Positions 46,367 to 59,200 of a stretch of DNA of 64,000 bases are shown in pieces. Every line of letters begins with the position of its first letter. The stretch's first letter is position 1. The stretch comes from Gavia stellata (lineage: Eukaryota; Chordata; Aves; Gaviiformes; Gaviidae): contig NC_082595.1 in NCBI RefSeq assembly GCF_030936135.1, positions 73,938,135 to 74,002,134 of the forward strand, given 5' to 3'. Both the position numbers and the translations under genes were made by a program. A model generated the notes under the pieces. It was not told the origin of the DNA, did no database searches, and worked only from the letters and a program-made list of their open reading frames with translations.

Positions 46367-48252
46367 CTCGATTACCATTGAGAAATTCCATTTGATCCTT
46401 TTTCAGATACTGTATAACATGCCTGAATATTTTTAACTTTTATTAATAACTTGTCTTACAGTGATTCCTTTGTGAACAATTTGAGTAATATGCTGTCTGG
46501 CTTGTATTTTTAGTATATAGAGGAGGTTTTTTTTATTTGGTAGGGCATGAAAATCCTCTTTTTTCCAACGTTTTGCTTCTCTCCCTCCAGTTCATAAGAT
46601 GTTCCTTCCCTTATCTTTAAGATCCCTTTCAACTTTTTTGGAGGGCTGGAGCAGAGCAGGTATTCTCTGGTGATGCTCAAATTCAAACTATTCTCTTTTT
46701 ACTTTGTAGATATTTCCAACTGTGCTGGTAAGAACAATGGCAGAGTGGTCTAGCTGAATTCTTATGGGGCAGATATGAAAAAAGGCTGTAAAATACAGTG
46801 TGAGAGTAGTTATTGGTATCCCTTTTAAAAGAGAAGGCTGTATTAAGATTTTTTTTTTACAAGGGGCTGTTCTGTATCCACCAGCGTACCATCTTCACAG
46901 ATAATCTTTACAGATTAAAGAGGCCAATCAAATGTGAAGACAATGTACTAAAGCTCAACTGCAGGGCTATGTTGGTGAGCAAATTTAGAGTTAAAATACC
47001 GAGCAAATTGGAAAAGGGGCTGGGGAAAAAAAAGCGCAATAGTCTTCAGGAGTGTCAAAGGAGACTAGTATGCTTAAGCAGGAATAAGCTACCACCCAAG
47101 CACAGAGCGTGGCTGTAACTTTCTGCTGAATAGCAGATAACAAGCTGAATGTCACAGACCATTACCTTCTCCCTCTCCTCTTATGCCCTGCTGGAGTTAC
47201 ACACCTAAGTGTAGAGCCTGTAAGATACTAGATAGCATAGGAGCAATTCCTACTGCATCACTAACATGTGGCTGACTTAGTCTGCTAAACTTTTGGTCCC
47301 TTCTTTCAAAAAAGAGATGGGCCAACTGGAGGGAAAAGATCAGCAGTCTAGAACATGTAGCCTTAGGAACCACTGAACCCGCAGGGGCTGCCCTGCTCCA
47401 GGGGGGAGACTGGGGAGGGAAGATGAGGATGACTATTACACTTGTCCTATGAAAAACCTGTTGCTAAGAGGATAGAAAAAGGAGAAGCAGTAAGTCAAAT
47501 TATCGTAAAGAAAATTCAAGATAACTATTTGGTGGCTGTAATGACAGGTTTTTCAAACAATAAAATCAGTAAATTACTAGTTTGAGGTCTCAGCACTGCA
47601 TGTCCTTAAGAATTCCATAGCATGTCTATCGAGGTTGTAGATCAAGCAACTACACTTATTTAGGGCAAAGAGAAGATAAAAGCTAAAATGTACTCTTCAG
47701 GTCCCTGTAGTATTAGTTGAAGCTAGCATTTAAGTCAAATGTGAAACAGTTCAGGTCTGTGCATACCTATTTACGTATCATGCTTCTTCAGGGACCAGCA
47801 GCAACATGCATTTTGGTGAATACAAGCATGTGATTGAGCATGCATAAAGAACAAAATAGTAAACAAATTATAACATATAGGCACAGACAGTAATCAACAG
47901 TGCAAAGATTTATTTTTTGAGCGTGCACACACACACAGACAAAGTGAGAGTGTATACACAGATATAAAAAGAAAGGATGGGCAGTTGGCAATTAATACAC
48001 TAATCTTGGTTGTTCCATATTCAGATATTTTCAGTATTTCTAGTATGGATGTTTTGTCCCCCAATAATGAAGTATTAGTCTGTATTCATAAAATGTGTAA
48101 ATACAATAATGCTTTGTATATAAAATATCAGTTATGTGTGAATATGCTGTATTTTCTTGATTTGGGACTGTTTTGCAAATGAAAAGGATAAAACGGAGTA
48201 ATTTCAACTTACCATTTGTTTCCTGTACAATTTGCTGTATGTGTAACAACTC

Positions 48253-48258
48253 AATAAA
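48253..48258 (+). terminator. distal poly(A) signal of CEP162
   Basis: AATAAA followed at once by GT-rich sequence (48259-48265), a good polyadenylation arrangement. It is the last AATAAA signal I noticed on the + strand before the convergent MRAP2 gene. Confidence 0.5.
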
Positions 48259-48280
48259 GTGTGTGACCTGAAGTGAGATT

Positions 48281-49629
48281 CTTTTAAATTACGGCAACCC
48301 TCATGTTCCCAGAGCAGCCAGGGCCTGGATGTAGGTATGCTAGGGCACTGCCTAGGACAGCAGGGCCTAGGGGAAGCATTTCTGGTTGCTACAACTCTCT
48401 CTCAAATGTAAAATCCTTATGTCATCACAAGGGGGTTGCCTTAGTGTTCGAACAGTTCATTCAAACACCTTTTAAAATTTGTATATTCAGTTCTCAGCAA
48501 ATGCTGGTCTCTATTTCAAATTAAATTCTCTCTCTGAGTCTATTTTACTGAGCAGAGACAGTATTATTTACCATTACTGTAAGCTATAATATGGTTTATA
48601 CCGTGTTCTCACATGTATTTATGTGGTTGTACACTCACTGAAGCATCATCTTCAGATGTTTACCGTGAAGTGGGCACTCTACACAGTAACAGACTGTCTC
48701 TGGTCTTGAATGGCTGTAGTAATGGTGTTCTTTTTGGAGAACTAAGATCCAACTTTTAATTTCTCTGCCAAAAGAGTTTTTTTAACTTAACTTCTCTCTG
48801 ACTCTCCAGCAGGCTTAACAGTACAGAAAGTGGGAAATACCCTGTCAGCAAAGGCTGACAAAACAGGTTGTTGGCTTTTACTGTATTCCACTGAGGAGTT
48901 CAGTGGGATCTTTCAGAGAGTAATAGAATTATATACTCCTCTTGTACGTTTTTCCTTTTCTTAGGCTGTACTATTTCATCATCCATTTCCAGGAGACAAT
49001 ATAATGAATGGATTAAAAGAATCTTAGACATAGTTTCTTTGAATCAGTGCCTTATGTTTAGCTGGAATTCATTTGTTTACAGCAAAGCAGCCAGAGTATA
49101 ATAATCTGAATTGTCATGTTCAAAGCTTTTAGGAAATCAAGTCAGTAGCTGGCTGGGTAACTCAGTGACCTAGATTACAGCAAAGACATTTGCTTCAAGA
49201 GAGGAAAATAGGGTGTGCAGAAGAATATCAGATCTCATCATGCCATTTGTGGCAGAGACATAAGCAATGTGTATATTTTCAAGTTTTCTGAAATACACAT
49301 CAAAATTGTTCGTGTAACAAATTAAATAGGTTATCATGGATGAAGACTTTATTTGATAGTACATAATACATTTTGAAGTCTGCCACTATATCCAGTATTT
49401 TTCCTTCTTTTTTCCAGAATAGGTTAACAGGTCTATATAGTAGTACTAGCTGTGCAAAGCCAGTTCTAGAAGGAAGGGGGCCATGCATCAAGTGCTGCCC
49501 TGACTCTTTTGAAGAGAAAGTCCTCTGATAATTTTGAATGGTAACATTTAGCCTTTCATACAACTAACTACATACCTCTTGTTCATGGTTTTACCTTTCC
49601 ATTTATTTTCTATGAGCAGGCATTTTCTG
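48281..49629. other. short gap between convergent genes
   Basis: About 1.35 kb between the inferred ends of CEP162 and MRAP2. I see no gene, CR1 or RNA in it. A minus-strand AATAAA at 49348-49353 could extend MRAP2 transcripts into it. Confidence 0.5.
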
Positions 49630-52600
49630 ATTTTACATTGTAGGGTGGTTTTTATTTTAAAAAAGTACACAACTAAAACTTGTTTACAAAGAAGAACATT
49701 TCACAAATCTTCACCTTTCAAAACTGTAATACATAACTTCACCTAGTAAGTTCTTTCTTACAGAATACAATACATGTTTATGCAAACAAACATATGTATT
49801 TATCTTAGGGGAACTTCCCATGAAGTTAAGTCTACCACAGGTGATGCATTTATAGTGACTTTTGAGAAGAGGCTCTGAAACAGACAGCCCAAGCAGTAAG
49901 AAAACTTGCAATAATTACATTTTCAAACACCATTAAATTCAGAGTATTGATTTTGAAGGATTACCCTGGGCAAAACACTTTCTATTCTCTTTATAAACCA
50001 ACTCATGTTGGTTTTCTGTGAAAAGATGAATTTTTTTAAACATGTTACACAAAGCTGGTTATTATACCAATCCCCTTTCCCCTGAGACAAAACATTGTGT
50101 CTCTTTTTCCTTTTTAAGAACTAATAAAGAACAACTTTAAAATAACTGCTTTTGAAGACTGCGGAAAGTTTCTGTGTTTGTCTTTCACTCTGCTCTAATG
50201 CAGAGCAAAAATCAGAATCAGACTGTACTGCTGCCACAGTGCTTCTGAAGTCATGTGGGAGGTGTGCAGTGGGGACCGCCAGGTTATTTTTCTGTAAAAG
50301 GCAGCACGAAGGACTTTAAAGACAGAAGGGATATAAGACGGAAAAAATAGAAGAACCATCAGGGAAGAACAGAAGGAGGAACCAAACACTTAAATACCTT
50401 TACAGGATTAATACATGCTTCAGAAAGACATGAGAATACAATTCAAATGTGGTGTAAGTTAAGTTGGTATTATCCCTTGATCATTTTATTAAATACCTTT
50501 CATCTAGGTGTTAAGTGTCACCATCATCCATACACATGAATACTTCTCCTTTCTCCCCAAAGTAGCAGTTATGCACCTAAACAAAAGCCACAAAGACTTA
50601 AGGTAGCAGAAGAAAAGCTTAGGTTAGCCCACTGGGAATAGCAAGCTTTTCTTTTTCTAAAACCAGATCTGCATTATTACAAAACCTAGTTTTAAATGCT
50701 TTAAAAATAAGCTTCATTTCTCAATTGCCAAGGAGACGGGTATTTCTTTTACCCAGATTTTTCCCCTCATTTAAGCAGCACTTCTGTTTGCAAGCATGGC
50801 AAAGGAAAAAAATAAAAAATAATAGATCAAACATCACTAAAGGCAGCTCACTCATCCAGAAATAGGCTATAAAAGTCACATTTAGTAGAAGTCCCAGAGC
50901 TTGTTAGCAAGAACAATATTGAGCTTCAGTTCAGACAAAAGCTTAACCATTAGATACCTAACAGTTGTTTGAGGTGCCTCAGCAGGAAGCAGTTGCCACA
51001 TTCAGAAGGCAGATTTCGCAAACGAAAAAATCCACAGCTACAGCTTTCATGCTCATTCATGGTTAAGTACTTACTGTAAAAGGAGCCCTTTTCGACACCT
51101 GAAGAAGCATACAGTAGACCTACATTGCAACCCATGCAGCTATTCTTCACTTCAGTCTTCTCTTGGGAACTATTTTCAACAATGATCTGCTAGTTTTAAA
51201 CAGTCTGCTTTGCCTTAAGTATATTCCCATTACTTCAAACACTAGGAAAGAGTGCAAGAGTTACATTTGAAAAACAGGAAATTTAGGTATCAGTGGTTTA
51301 TAATAAGTGCACAGGAGATGAAAACAAAAGAGGTTTCCCCCACTCCTTGTATTCTTTAAATGCACAATCCATCGGTATTTTTTCTATTTGTCAGGTGAAA
51401 GAAGAATTAATTCATCAGCATTTAAGCCTCTGAAGAATGTATCAGCAGGCCATTGCTACGTTTTCACTCCTCCGACACAAACACATTGCATACAAAGCAG
51501 GTTAGTGTCAAGAAAACCCAGTTAGACACAGTACTTTGAATCCACTGGTGTCATTTCAGTTAAGAACTTCCTGTAGAACACTCTTACTCCAAATCCAGCA
51601 AAGGATTTGAACCTGGTTCCTCTGCATCCTATATGCTTAACCTAAAACCATTTGGCCATTAGTTACCCATCTCTTGAAGAAAGCTGAAATGTAATGTAAT
51701 TTAAGTACTGGCTAAGGTTCAGAACCTTATTCCTTCTCTAAAAAAATAAGCTTCAGGCTTGAAATTACACCTGTTCAATCCCTTAACAAACCCTTCCCTG
51801 GGAGAACAGCTGTGGTTGTAACCATCATCCCAACTGAGTACAAAAAGAAGATGGAGCAAGTGCAGCTCAGCTATGCCTTCAGAGCTGGTCCTCTCAAGAA
51901 CTCAAAGCCTGCTAGCCCTTCACTGGCCCACTAGTCAAGAAAGGGCCATTTATAAAGCCAAAAACCATAGGAAGGTTCAGCCTATAAGCAAAGCATAACA
52001 CCAGCTTAACATACCACCACCATTTGCATATAGTAACTCTCTTGGCAAAAGAATAGGTTTTATTGATTTCCTGTGATTTAGCTACTGAATCCTGCACATA
52101 CCAAACTGGAAGTTCGTATCACCAATTAAAGGAAAAAAAAAAAAAACAAAACCAAAACCAAATTCCTGTTTGTGTGTAGAATACTAATTCCGGGTCATCA
52201 CTGGGCAGCTGTCAGAATGTCACTCTGAAGTACTATGATTACAGGCACCAATTTGCTTTTACTCAGCAGCAGGTGGTGGTAGCATTTTGTAAATACTGTT
52301 ACTGAACAACTTAATACAGAAGGTATTCCCTTTATAAGCTTTGTAAGTTGGGTTTAACCTGCACCAAAAAGCAGTTAGGAATCAGAAGTTGAAGTTCATG
52401 CCAAGCAGATATCCATTGTGCTGCTCAGTTTCAGGTGTCCTTTTTGGGAGTGGCAGAAGCTGCAGAACCTCCACAGGGGCTGCCTGTTTATTCCTTGCTT
52501 CAGTCTCAATTTGAAGTTACACTTTTCTTGGCCAAGGATTTTTCATACACCTGCTAATGCCCCATTCCAGTCTTCAGAGCCCCCACAAATTATTATGGTA

Positions 52601-52879
52601 TCCTTCAGAAGCTGGACATATGCAGTCATTTTAAAACAAAGAACAAAACAAAACATAAGGAAGCAAAAATAATGCTGGGCAAAAGGTTTAGACCACAGAA
52701 GCATCCGAATAAAGCATCCAGTGTTTTACTTTTGTCTAAACTGAGTTCTGTCAGCACAGCCAGTCTCACATACAGTAAAAAGCACAGGTCTGAAATACCT
52801 TCTACCAAAATACCAGAAGGCCAAGAAAGGCTTCAAACTGGACAATAACAGGAATGTTTACCTTAAAGTAAAAGACTTT
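49630..52879 (-). other. MRAP2: MRAP2 3'UTR (extent inferred)
   Basis: Sequence downstream of the MRAP2 stop codon with no splice-bounded coding frame. A poly-A/C-rich simple stretch lies at 52132-52160. The 3' limit rests only on the AATAAA at 49651. Confidence 0.45.
49651..49656 (-). terminator. candidate MRAP2 poly(A) signal
   Basis: TTTATT on the + strand, AATAAA on the minus strand, in A/T-rich context with a likely cleavage site at about 49625-49640. A second one at 49348-49353 and an upstream one at 50485-50490 are alternatives. Confidence 0.45.
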
Positions 52880-53273
52880 TCAGTCAAGGATCCGATGGGA
52901 AGACTGCATGACCGATTTGCTTTCTAAAATGATTGGTGGCTCTGAGATGAGGAGATCATCCTCACCTAGTGAAGAGTTCTGCTCAGTGTTCACAAAGTTA
53001 GGAATGTTAAATTTCGTAAGACAATTTAGGTCCTCCTCAAACATTCCACTGCTTCTAGGAACTTCCTGGAAGTGGATATTGCTCTCCAGACCTGGACCTT
53101 TCTGACTTTGTTTTGCTTTGTCCAAATGTTCCACTTCATTAATACAGAAGTGGAAAAGTGACCGGGATTCTTCAGCTATTTGGCGAGAAAAGACCCTCTC
53201 CGACTCTAGAGGTCTTCCAAAGTCTGCCACAAAGCTATTCATGCGAAATCTTTTTTCGGAAGGTTCTGCATTG
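52880..53273 (-). CDS. MRAP2: MRAP2 last coding exon (cytoplasmic tail)
   Basis: Acceptor tccttag on the minus strand (ending at 53274); stop TGA at 52882-52880. It completes an aspartate codon split GA|C. Encodes about 130 residues: KRFRMNSFVADFGRPLESER, SRSLFHFCINEVEHLDKAK, and EDDLLISEPPIILESKSVM to the end. The intron from 53274 to 58501 follows upstream; I see no other gene in it. Confidence 0.97.
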
Positions 53274-56200
53274 CTAAGGAGGAAAAAGAAAAATGCAGTA
53301 AGCATGAAAGTAGAACTATTTGAGTTCTTAAGAGCGAATTGGGTTTCAGCAAGCATTATGATCAGGAAGAAAGGAAACCCTACAGTTTATCTACAACAGA
53401 CTTTGAAAGCCAGCACTATTTATTATTCCCTGCTGAAGCTATTTTAAGTCTTGATTTGTCATGATAATTTTCCGTGGGAATAAGTTATCAATGCCAGCAC
53501 TCTTAAATGGCACTTCTAGTAATCAATATACTTTAATAATCAGCTCACTGAATGAGCTCAGAAATACTCTTCAGTATTTCCTCTTGATATCAAGTAGTAA
53601 CACGTTTTTAAAAATGGCTTACAGAACACTGAGAAAAAAAATCTTTGCTAGAAAAAAAATCTTTTCAAGACACAGGCAGCACTGCTGTCACTAAAGGCAT
53701 AATTTGAGTGCTTGGTTGTCAGGACATCAAACCATCTTTTCCACTGACTTCGGTCAATGACATTCAGATTTCCAAATTAGGAGATCTGGAACTAAAGACT
53801 GCTATAAAGACTGGCAGTCTTAACAACTCAGACACATAGCCCAGGAAGGACATCTTAACATCTTTCTTGGAGTTTTCTAGAAGTATTAGCTCAAACCAGC
53901 TCCAATCTGCATAGACTTGTGCAGGAGCCATGAACAGCTGGGGGTGAGAAAAGCTCAAGCTAGAGGTAAGTTTTAGAGATAGTAACACATTCTTTTTATA
54001 TGCTATCATCACAAAAGGCAAGTTATTTGCATCTGAAAGGCAGTAGAGGTATTCAGAGGATGAACAGTGAACAATCTAAACATTCTCAGAATATAAGTTT
54101 TGTTAAGTAAGAATTCATAAATCATACTGTTTACATGTGAACATGTAGCAAATGACACTGGAGCCAGATAGTTGGACTCCTAAAGGTGCACGCAGCACTT
54201 ACAATGTTTCTCTGAAAATCTCTGTAATTTAATTCCCTTGAGCCTGCAGTAGGACGTAAGTGCCTACATGCTTTTGAAAGCCTCAGATGGCACCTTCAGA
54301 AATCTACCCCTAAAACCTTCAAGTTCAGAGGATACCTACCATCAGTCTTTCAATCATAGTTTAAGAATCTTAAAGATCCCTGCTTCGCAAATGCTTGTTC
54401 ACTTCCATTACATGATATCAGAATGCTGTCCTAAAAAAAATCAGTTACCCTAGCCTTCAAATCAAAGCAGTCGTCTAGTTTGTCAAAACTGTATTGCTCA
54501 TTCTGCATTTTGACGTGAAGCACGTAGAAGCGTAATGTTTAAACTGATGCAAGACAGACCAGTAACTAAGTAATAATCTGTATACACACCAGGAGGCAAA
54601 CAGACTGGAATAATACTGTGGTAACCTTCAGAACTGATGACTGACATTTATGTATTTATAATGCAACAGAAAGTACCACTCCGAACTTAAGTTGCATATA
54701 TAGTTTTACAAATCTGTCACCAAGAGTTTCTATGTAGCATTGTGGCACAAACAGTGGAGGTGGCAAATAAGCACACGGAGACAGACAAGCACTATTAGGA
54801 AGAAGCAACTTCGGAAGAAATCTGAAAATGCATCCATTAGAGAAGTAAAACTAGTTCACAGGTGTGGAAAGTGCTTTATAATCCAGTGAGCTATGAAGGA
54901 GCAAAGGCAACTGTACAGAGGGGCACACAAGGCTGGCAATGGCAACCTAATCTAAATGGAAGAATAGAAGATGCAAAGAAATTTTATAAAGACCCAGGAT
55001 ACTGAGGACATACAATAGAGAATAGCCCTGTGCTCGTGAGCAGAGAACTCATGATCTAATACACAGTCATATTTTTGGATTCTAAAATTCACGAACACTA
55101 TCCTTCTGTATTTTGGGAAGGAATTTTTTTTTTTTTTAACCAGACTAGACACTTGCACAGTCTTGGTCATTACAGTACACAAGTACACTTCAGTGTATAT
55201 CTTCTTAGAACACTCAAAATAAGAAAAGCAGCCTCAGAAATCCCAGTTTTACTGTGGAAGGGAGCACAGCCACCTGGACAATCAAATCCTTTTTGCAATA
55301 TTTGAGCCAACAGGACCCTCCAAGTCCCAGAAGCTGCCAATGAGAGAGCAGGAAAGTACATGCCAGACCCCTTGTCAATGAACTAACCCAAGCTCCCTTT
55401 TCTGGGAATCTTCCAGCCTACAATGCTGGGTTCTGGTCTGCTGGATTCATTATTAAGCTCTGGACTCTGCACACTGGACTTGAGTGCACTGTCAGGGTAC
55501 AGACCACTTTGCCCAGCATACCCTTCTAACAGGGGCAGACTGGTTTGGGACTGACACTTGAGATTCCTTTTTAGCTTAAACACCCCTTCTCTCAACACTC
55601 CCTGAAGTGACCTGGGGTACTTGGCAAACCATGGAAAGGAAAAAGTAGCCAATCCTCCAAAATAGCAGGGCTTGGCATCCCAAAGGGAACTTGGGGGATC
55701 TAAACAGATCCTTAGTGCCAATCCAAAAGTGCTACCCTGAACCTGAGAAACCTTCCTGAGTAAGTTTTCAGCAAACACATACATGTAGAAGAAGTTTCCG
55801 TTTCAGTGGATCTGCATTTCTCTGAGTGGATTTCACCCCAGAATCCTTAACCAAAATGAAGTGATTTCTTAAAAAAAAAAAAAAATTATCAATCATTTCA
55901 CCTTTACTGCCACTAGTTGTACAACCTGCCTCAATAGCTGCATGAAGCTTTTGAGATTACATCAGCCAATATTTTGTACAGATAGGCTACATGAACACAT
56001 GCATTTATTGCAGAAATGTGTTTTTAAGGATGTTTTTAAATGCAGAAACAAACATAGGGTACTATCTTCTCCTAAGTGATGAACAAGAGTACTTTTAGGC
56101 AGAAATTCAGAAAGATTGTCAAATTCTTTTGTCCCACATGCTCATGTTCTACACATACTAACATGCAAGCAAACGAAAGAAAAGTGCAACAGGCATCATT

Positions 56201-59200
56201 TCCATAACTAATTAAATTTTTACCTCTCCTCATCTATATCCAGACCCTTTTCTTCTGGTCTGAGAATGTACCCAATTCTGAACATCTTGTACAATTTTGA
56301 AAAGTACATGCTATCATACCCCTTTATACTGAGCCAAGAAAAGCATATTACTAGCAAAATCAGAGTATCCTACTTTGGATCCATCCATCTGAACCTAGTT
56401 ACACTTATCTCTCACGTTAACGGTACTTTAAAGAACAGCCAAATTGACTTACTGAAGTCAGAAACATGTCCATCAATCAGACCGGCTTTCTCCCAAGACC
56501 TAGGAATCCCATTAACATCTATTTCTAAAGGAGGGCTGCAAGACAGCCCACAAATGAAACGATGAGTCAGGAAGAATCCAGTCAGGTATAAAGACAGAAG
56601 ATACAGGCAAACTAAAATCATAGTCTGCACTGTTTTTTACAGGTAGGTATTCATGTTCTCCTGTTTTTATATACATGTACCAAAAATAAGAGGAAACAGT
56701 ATTCGCTGCCCTTAGCGTATTCCTGGATGATCTATTTCCAGTACCGTACACATTTTGTTATCAAATCTCAAAAAAAAAAAAAAAATAGTGCTTAGATTTG
56801 TTAAAGGTGCCAACTCAGCATACATAGTAAGTGGACAAGCATTTAAGCAAACAGCTCCCAAAGCTGCAAAGGAAGTTTAAAACAAATACAGAAAGGAATA
56901 ACTGGGCTCTCTTCAGCAACTGAAGAAAAACTGTATTAAGATTTAGATTGGAAGGAACTTCTGAAGGTCTCTAGCCTAATGCCCTGATGAAGCCAAGGCC
57001 AACTCTGAATTCAGATAAGGTTATCCAGATGTAGAAGTTGACCAAGATGGAGGTTTCACAAACTCTCTATGCAACCTGTTCCAAGAAAATTGATGAAGCA
57101 AAATTGATGAAGCAAGCAGAAAAACTGTGGGAGATACCAAGCAGGCCTCTGCTACCTGAAAGTATATCATTTTTACAAGTGTACAAAGTTTTGACAAATA
57201 TCCATATTAAATTCTCTTTGTTATGTATTGGACTTCATCTCTTCTTCCCCTCTCAAATTATTCACATGGGATACAGACTCAGATGCTCAGCTAAGAAACA
57301 AGATCTCCAGGGAAAAGAGGCAGCACACCAACACTTACAAGGACTTTAAATATACTTGGTAGCAAGGTCTGGCTGTTTTATGACAGTCCATAAGGGAGGC
57401 AAAAATACCAGCAAGTCAGTTCTGGGAAGCTGAATTCTTCTGCCTCTATTTCTTTCTCACAGGAGCAAAAATTTAGGAGCACAGAAGAGGCTCACGATAT
57501 GTGTATGTCCTCTCTAATATGGCCCTGGCTCTAGGGACGTGCTATTACATGAAGTTTCAGAGGCAGTCTACATATGACTAAATAGCAAAGGGCCTTCAGT
57601 AGGGAGAGACAGGCAGGCTGCTTTAGGAAGTGATAAGCACTAACAATTGCCTTTCACAATCAGCTTCTCATCATCGCTACCTGCCTGCAAGCAATCTCAC
57701 TCTCCAGAGAAGCTTTTTATTTCTACTTTATGGCAGGCAAGCCTGAGAGGAGATGGGGGTTCAAACTTTCTCAGAGGAGGGGATACTGACAGCCTGCATG
57801 CTGTGCAAATGCAGGTAAATGGCTGAGGCAAGGCGTGGTCTGCACATACTTACCAGCCAGAAAGAACATGACAAAAAAGGTTAGTTTGTGACTTTCTGGG
57901 GACCATGATGTTAAACAAATACTTCTGGACCTACCAGAATTTCTCAGTAGAAACTAAAGACAGTGTAGGGGAGCTACAGGACTAAAGGATACTGATACCT
58001 ACCTTTTAGACTTGAACACACAAACATGTGGAAGCACACCGGACTTCAACTTCCTTAATTTAACATCTGCACTGCATTTTATTTGTATATACTCTGTCAA
58101 TATTCATATTTCTCTGTTCCACTCCATCATAACATGAGCCTACCTAGAATGACCCCATTTATTTGCAGAACAGTAAAGCTACCTGTTTGGCAGCCTACCC
58201 ACCAACTTCCTTTTAGCATGAAAATGCATACATGCAGCTATTCCCTTCTCTTACTGCATGCCTACTGACTAGTTGCTAAATAGGGAGCACATTAATAACA
58301 ATTCTACAGAATTGGTCTCCTAGAAGTGCTTGGAACAAAGATTATTTGAAACAAAGATAGACTGCACTCTTTCATAAGAACGAAGTAGAACAAGATGGTG
58401 CTGAGCCAGTGCAATGTCAGCACTGTCATTGCTTGTTTGTGGGCTGCAAAAGAACAGACATGCCACTTAGCAGACTTTGTTATTCCAGTTTTCAGACTCA
58501 CTCTTGATGTGGTGCTCCTGTCTTCGTCAGCAGGGTCAGAACAAAAAACATGAAGATGACAAAAACTGCAAGACCAACCCAAAATCCAATCACAATGGAA
58601 TCTGGTGAAAAAGAGAAAACAAGATGATCAGTATTTCACCTGCACTTGCAGAAAGTTTCCTTCCACATGCAGCATGACTGCAAATCCCCAAAGACTTTGC
58701 AGCTTAATCCTGGGTGGCAAAGAAGAAGGACGATCAGATTTATCGTTACCTATTTTTAAACAGAAAGCTGCCATTGAAGCTCTCATTTCTAGCCTGAATT
58801 TTACTGATGTCTGGACAAACCAGAAACAAACTGAAAGAGGGAAGCCACTGAATTCTCTTAGTAAAAGAGCAGCAGCTCCCTTTGTGATGCCTGGCCCATT
58901 TCCAAGCACTGTTTTGGACACATCAGTGCTAGAACTCAGATTATTTGATTTTCAGCAAAAATCTCTGTCCCTGTAGAACTGAACTCCTGCTATTCTAAAT
59001 TATTTCTGCCCCAGACCATTAGGTTTCTGGGATTTGATAAATTTCTTTGACACAGTAGGTTTAGGAAGATCTAGCGTTCTTTAAGTGGTAAGATAGAGGG
59101 TTGTGAAATAAACGGAACCACAGATAAACCTATTTGCTACCTCAACAAATACCAATAACCAACATATGCAAGACATTTTTTAATAATTTTTAATTTGGGT

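Larger units (their letters stand above)
46123..48280 (+). other. CEP162: CEP162 3'UTR (extent inferred)
   Basis: No splice donor or gene is evident after the stop. AATAAA signals at 46310 and 46361 would give short UTRs; the one at 48253, followed by a GTGTGTGACC stretch, would give a UTR of about 2.15 kb. The open frame at 46813-47118 lies here and shows no conserved content. The distal end is a guess from the signals. Confidence 0.5.

Noticed and set aside
46813..47118. 101-codon open frame after the CEP162 stop
   Set aside because: Not linked to any splice site in frame, no recognisable motif, and it sits in the probable 3'UTR; length is within chance.
47926..47944. CA microsatellite
   Set aside because: Only a few CACACA units; too short to list as a repeat of interest.
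55383..55784. 133-codon minus-strand open frame in the MRAP2 intron
   Set aside because: MRAP2 exons on both sides join exactly without it, and it has no conserved content.
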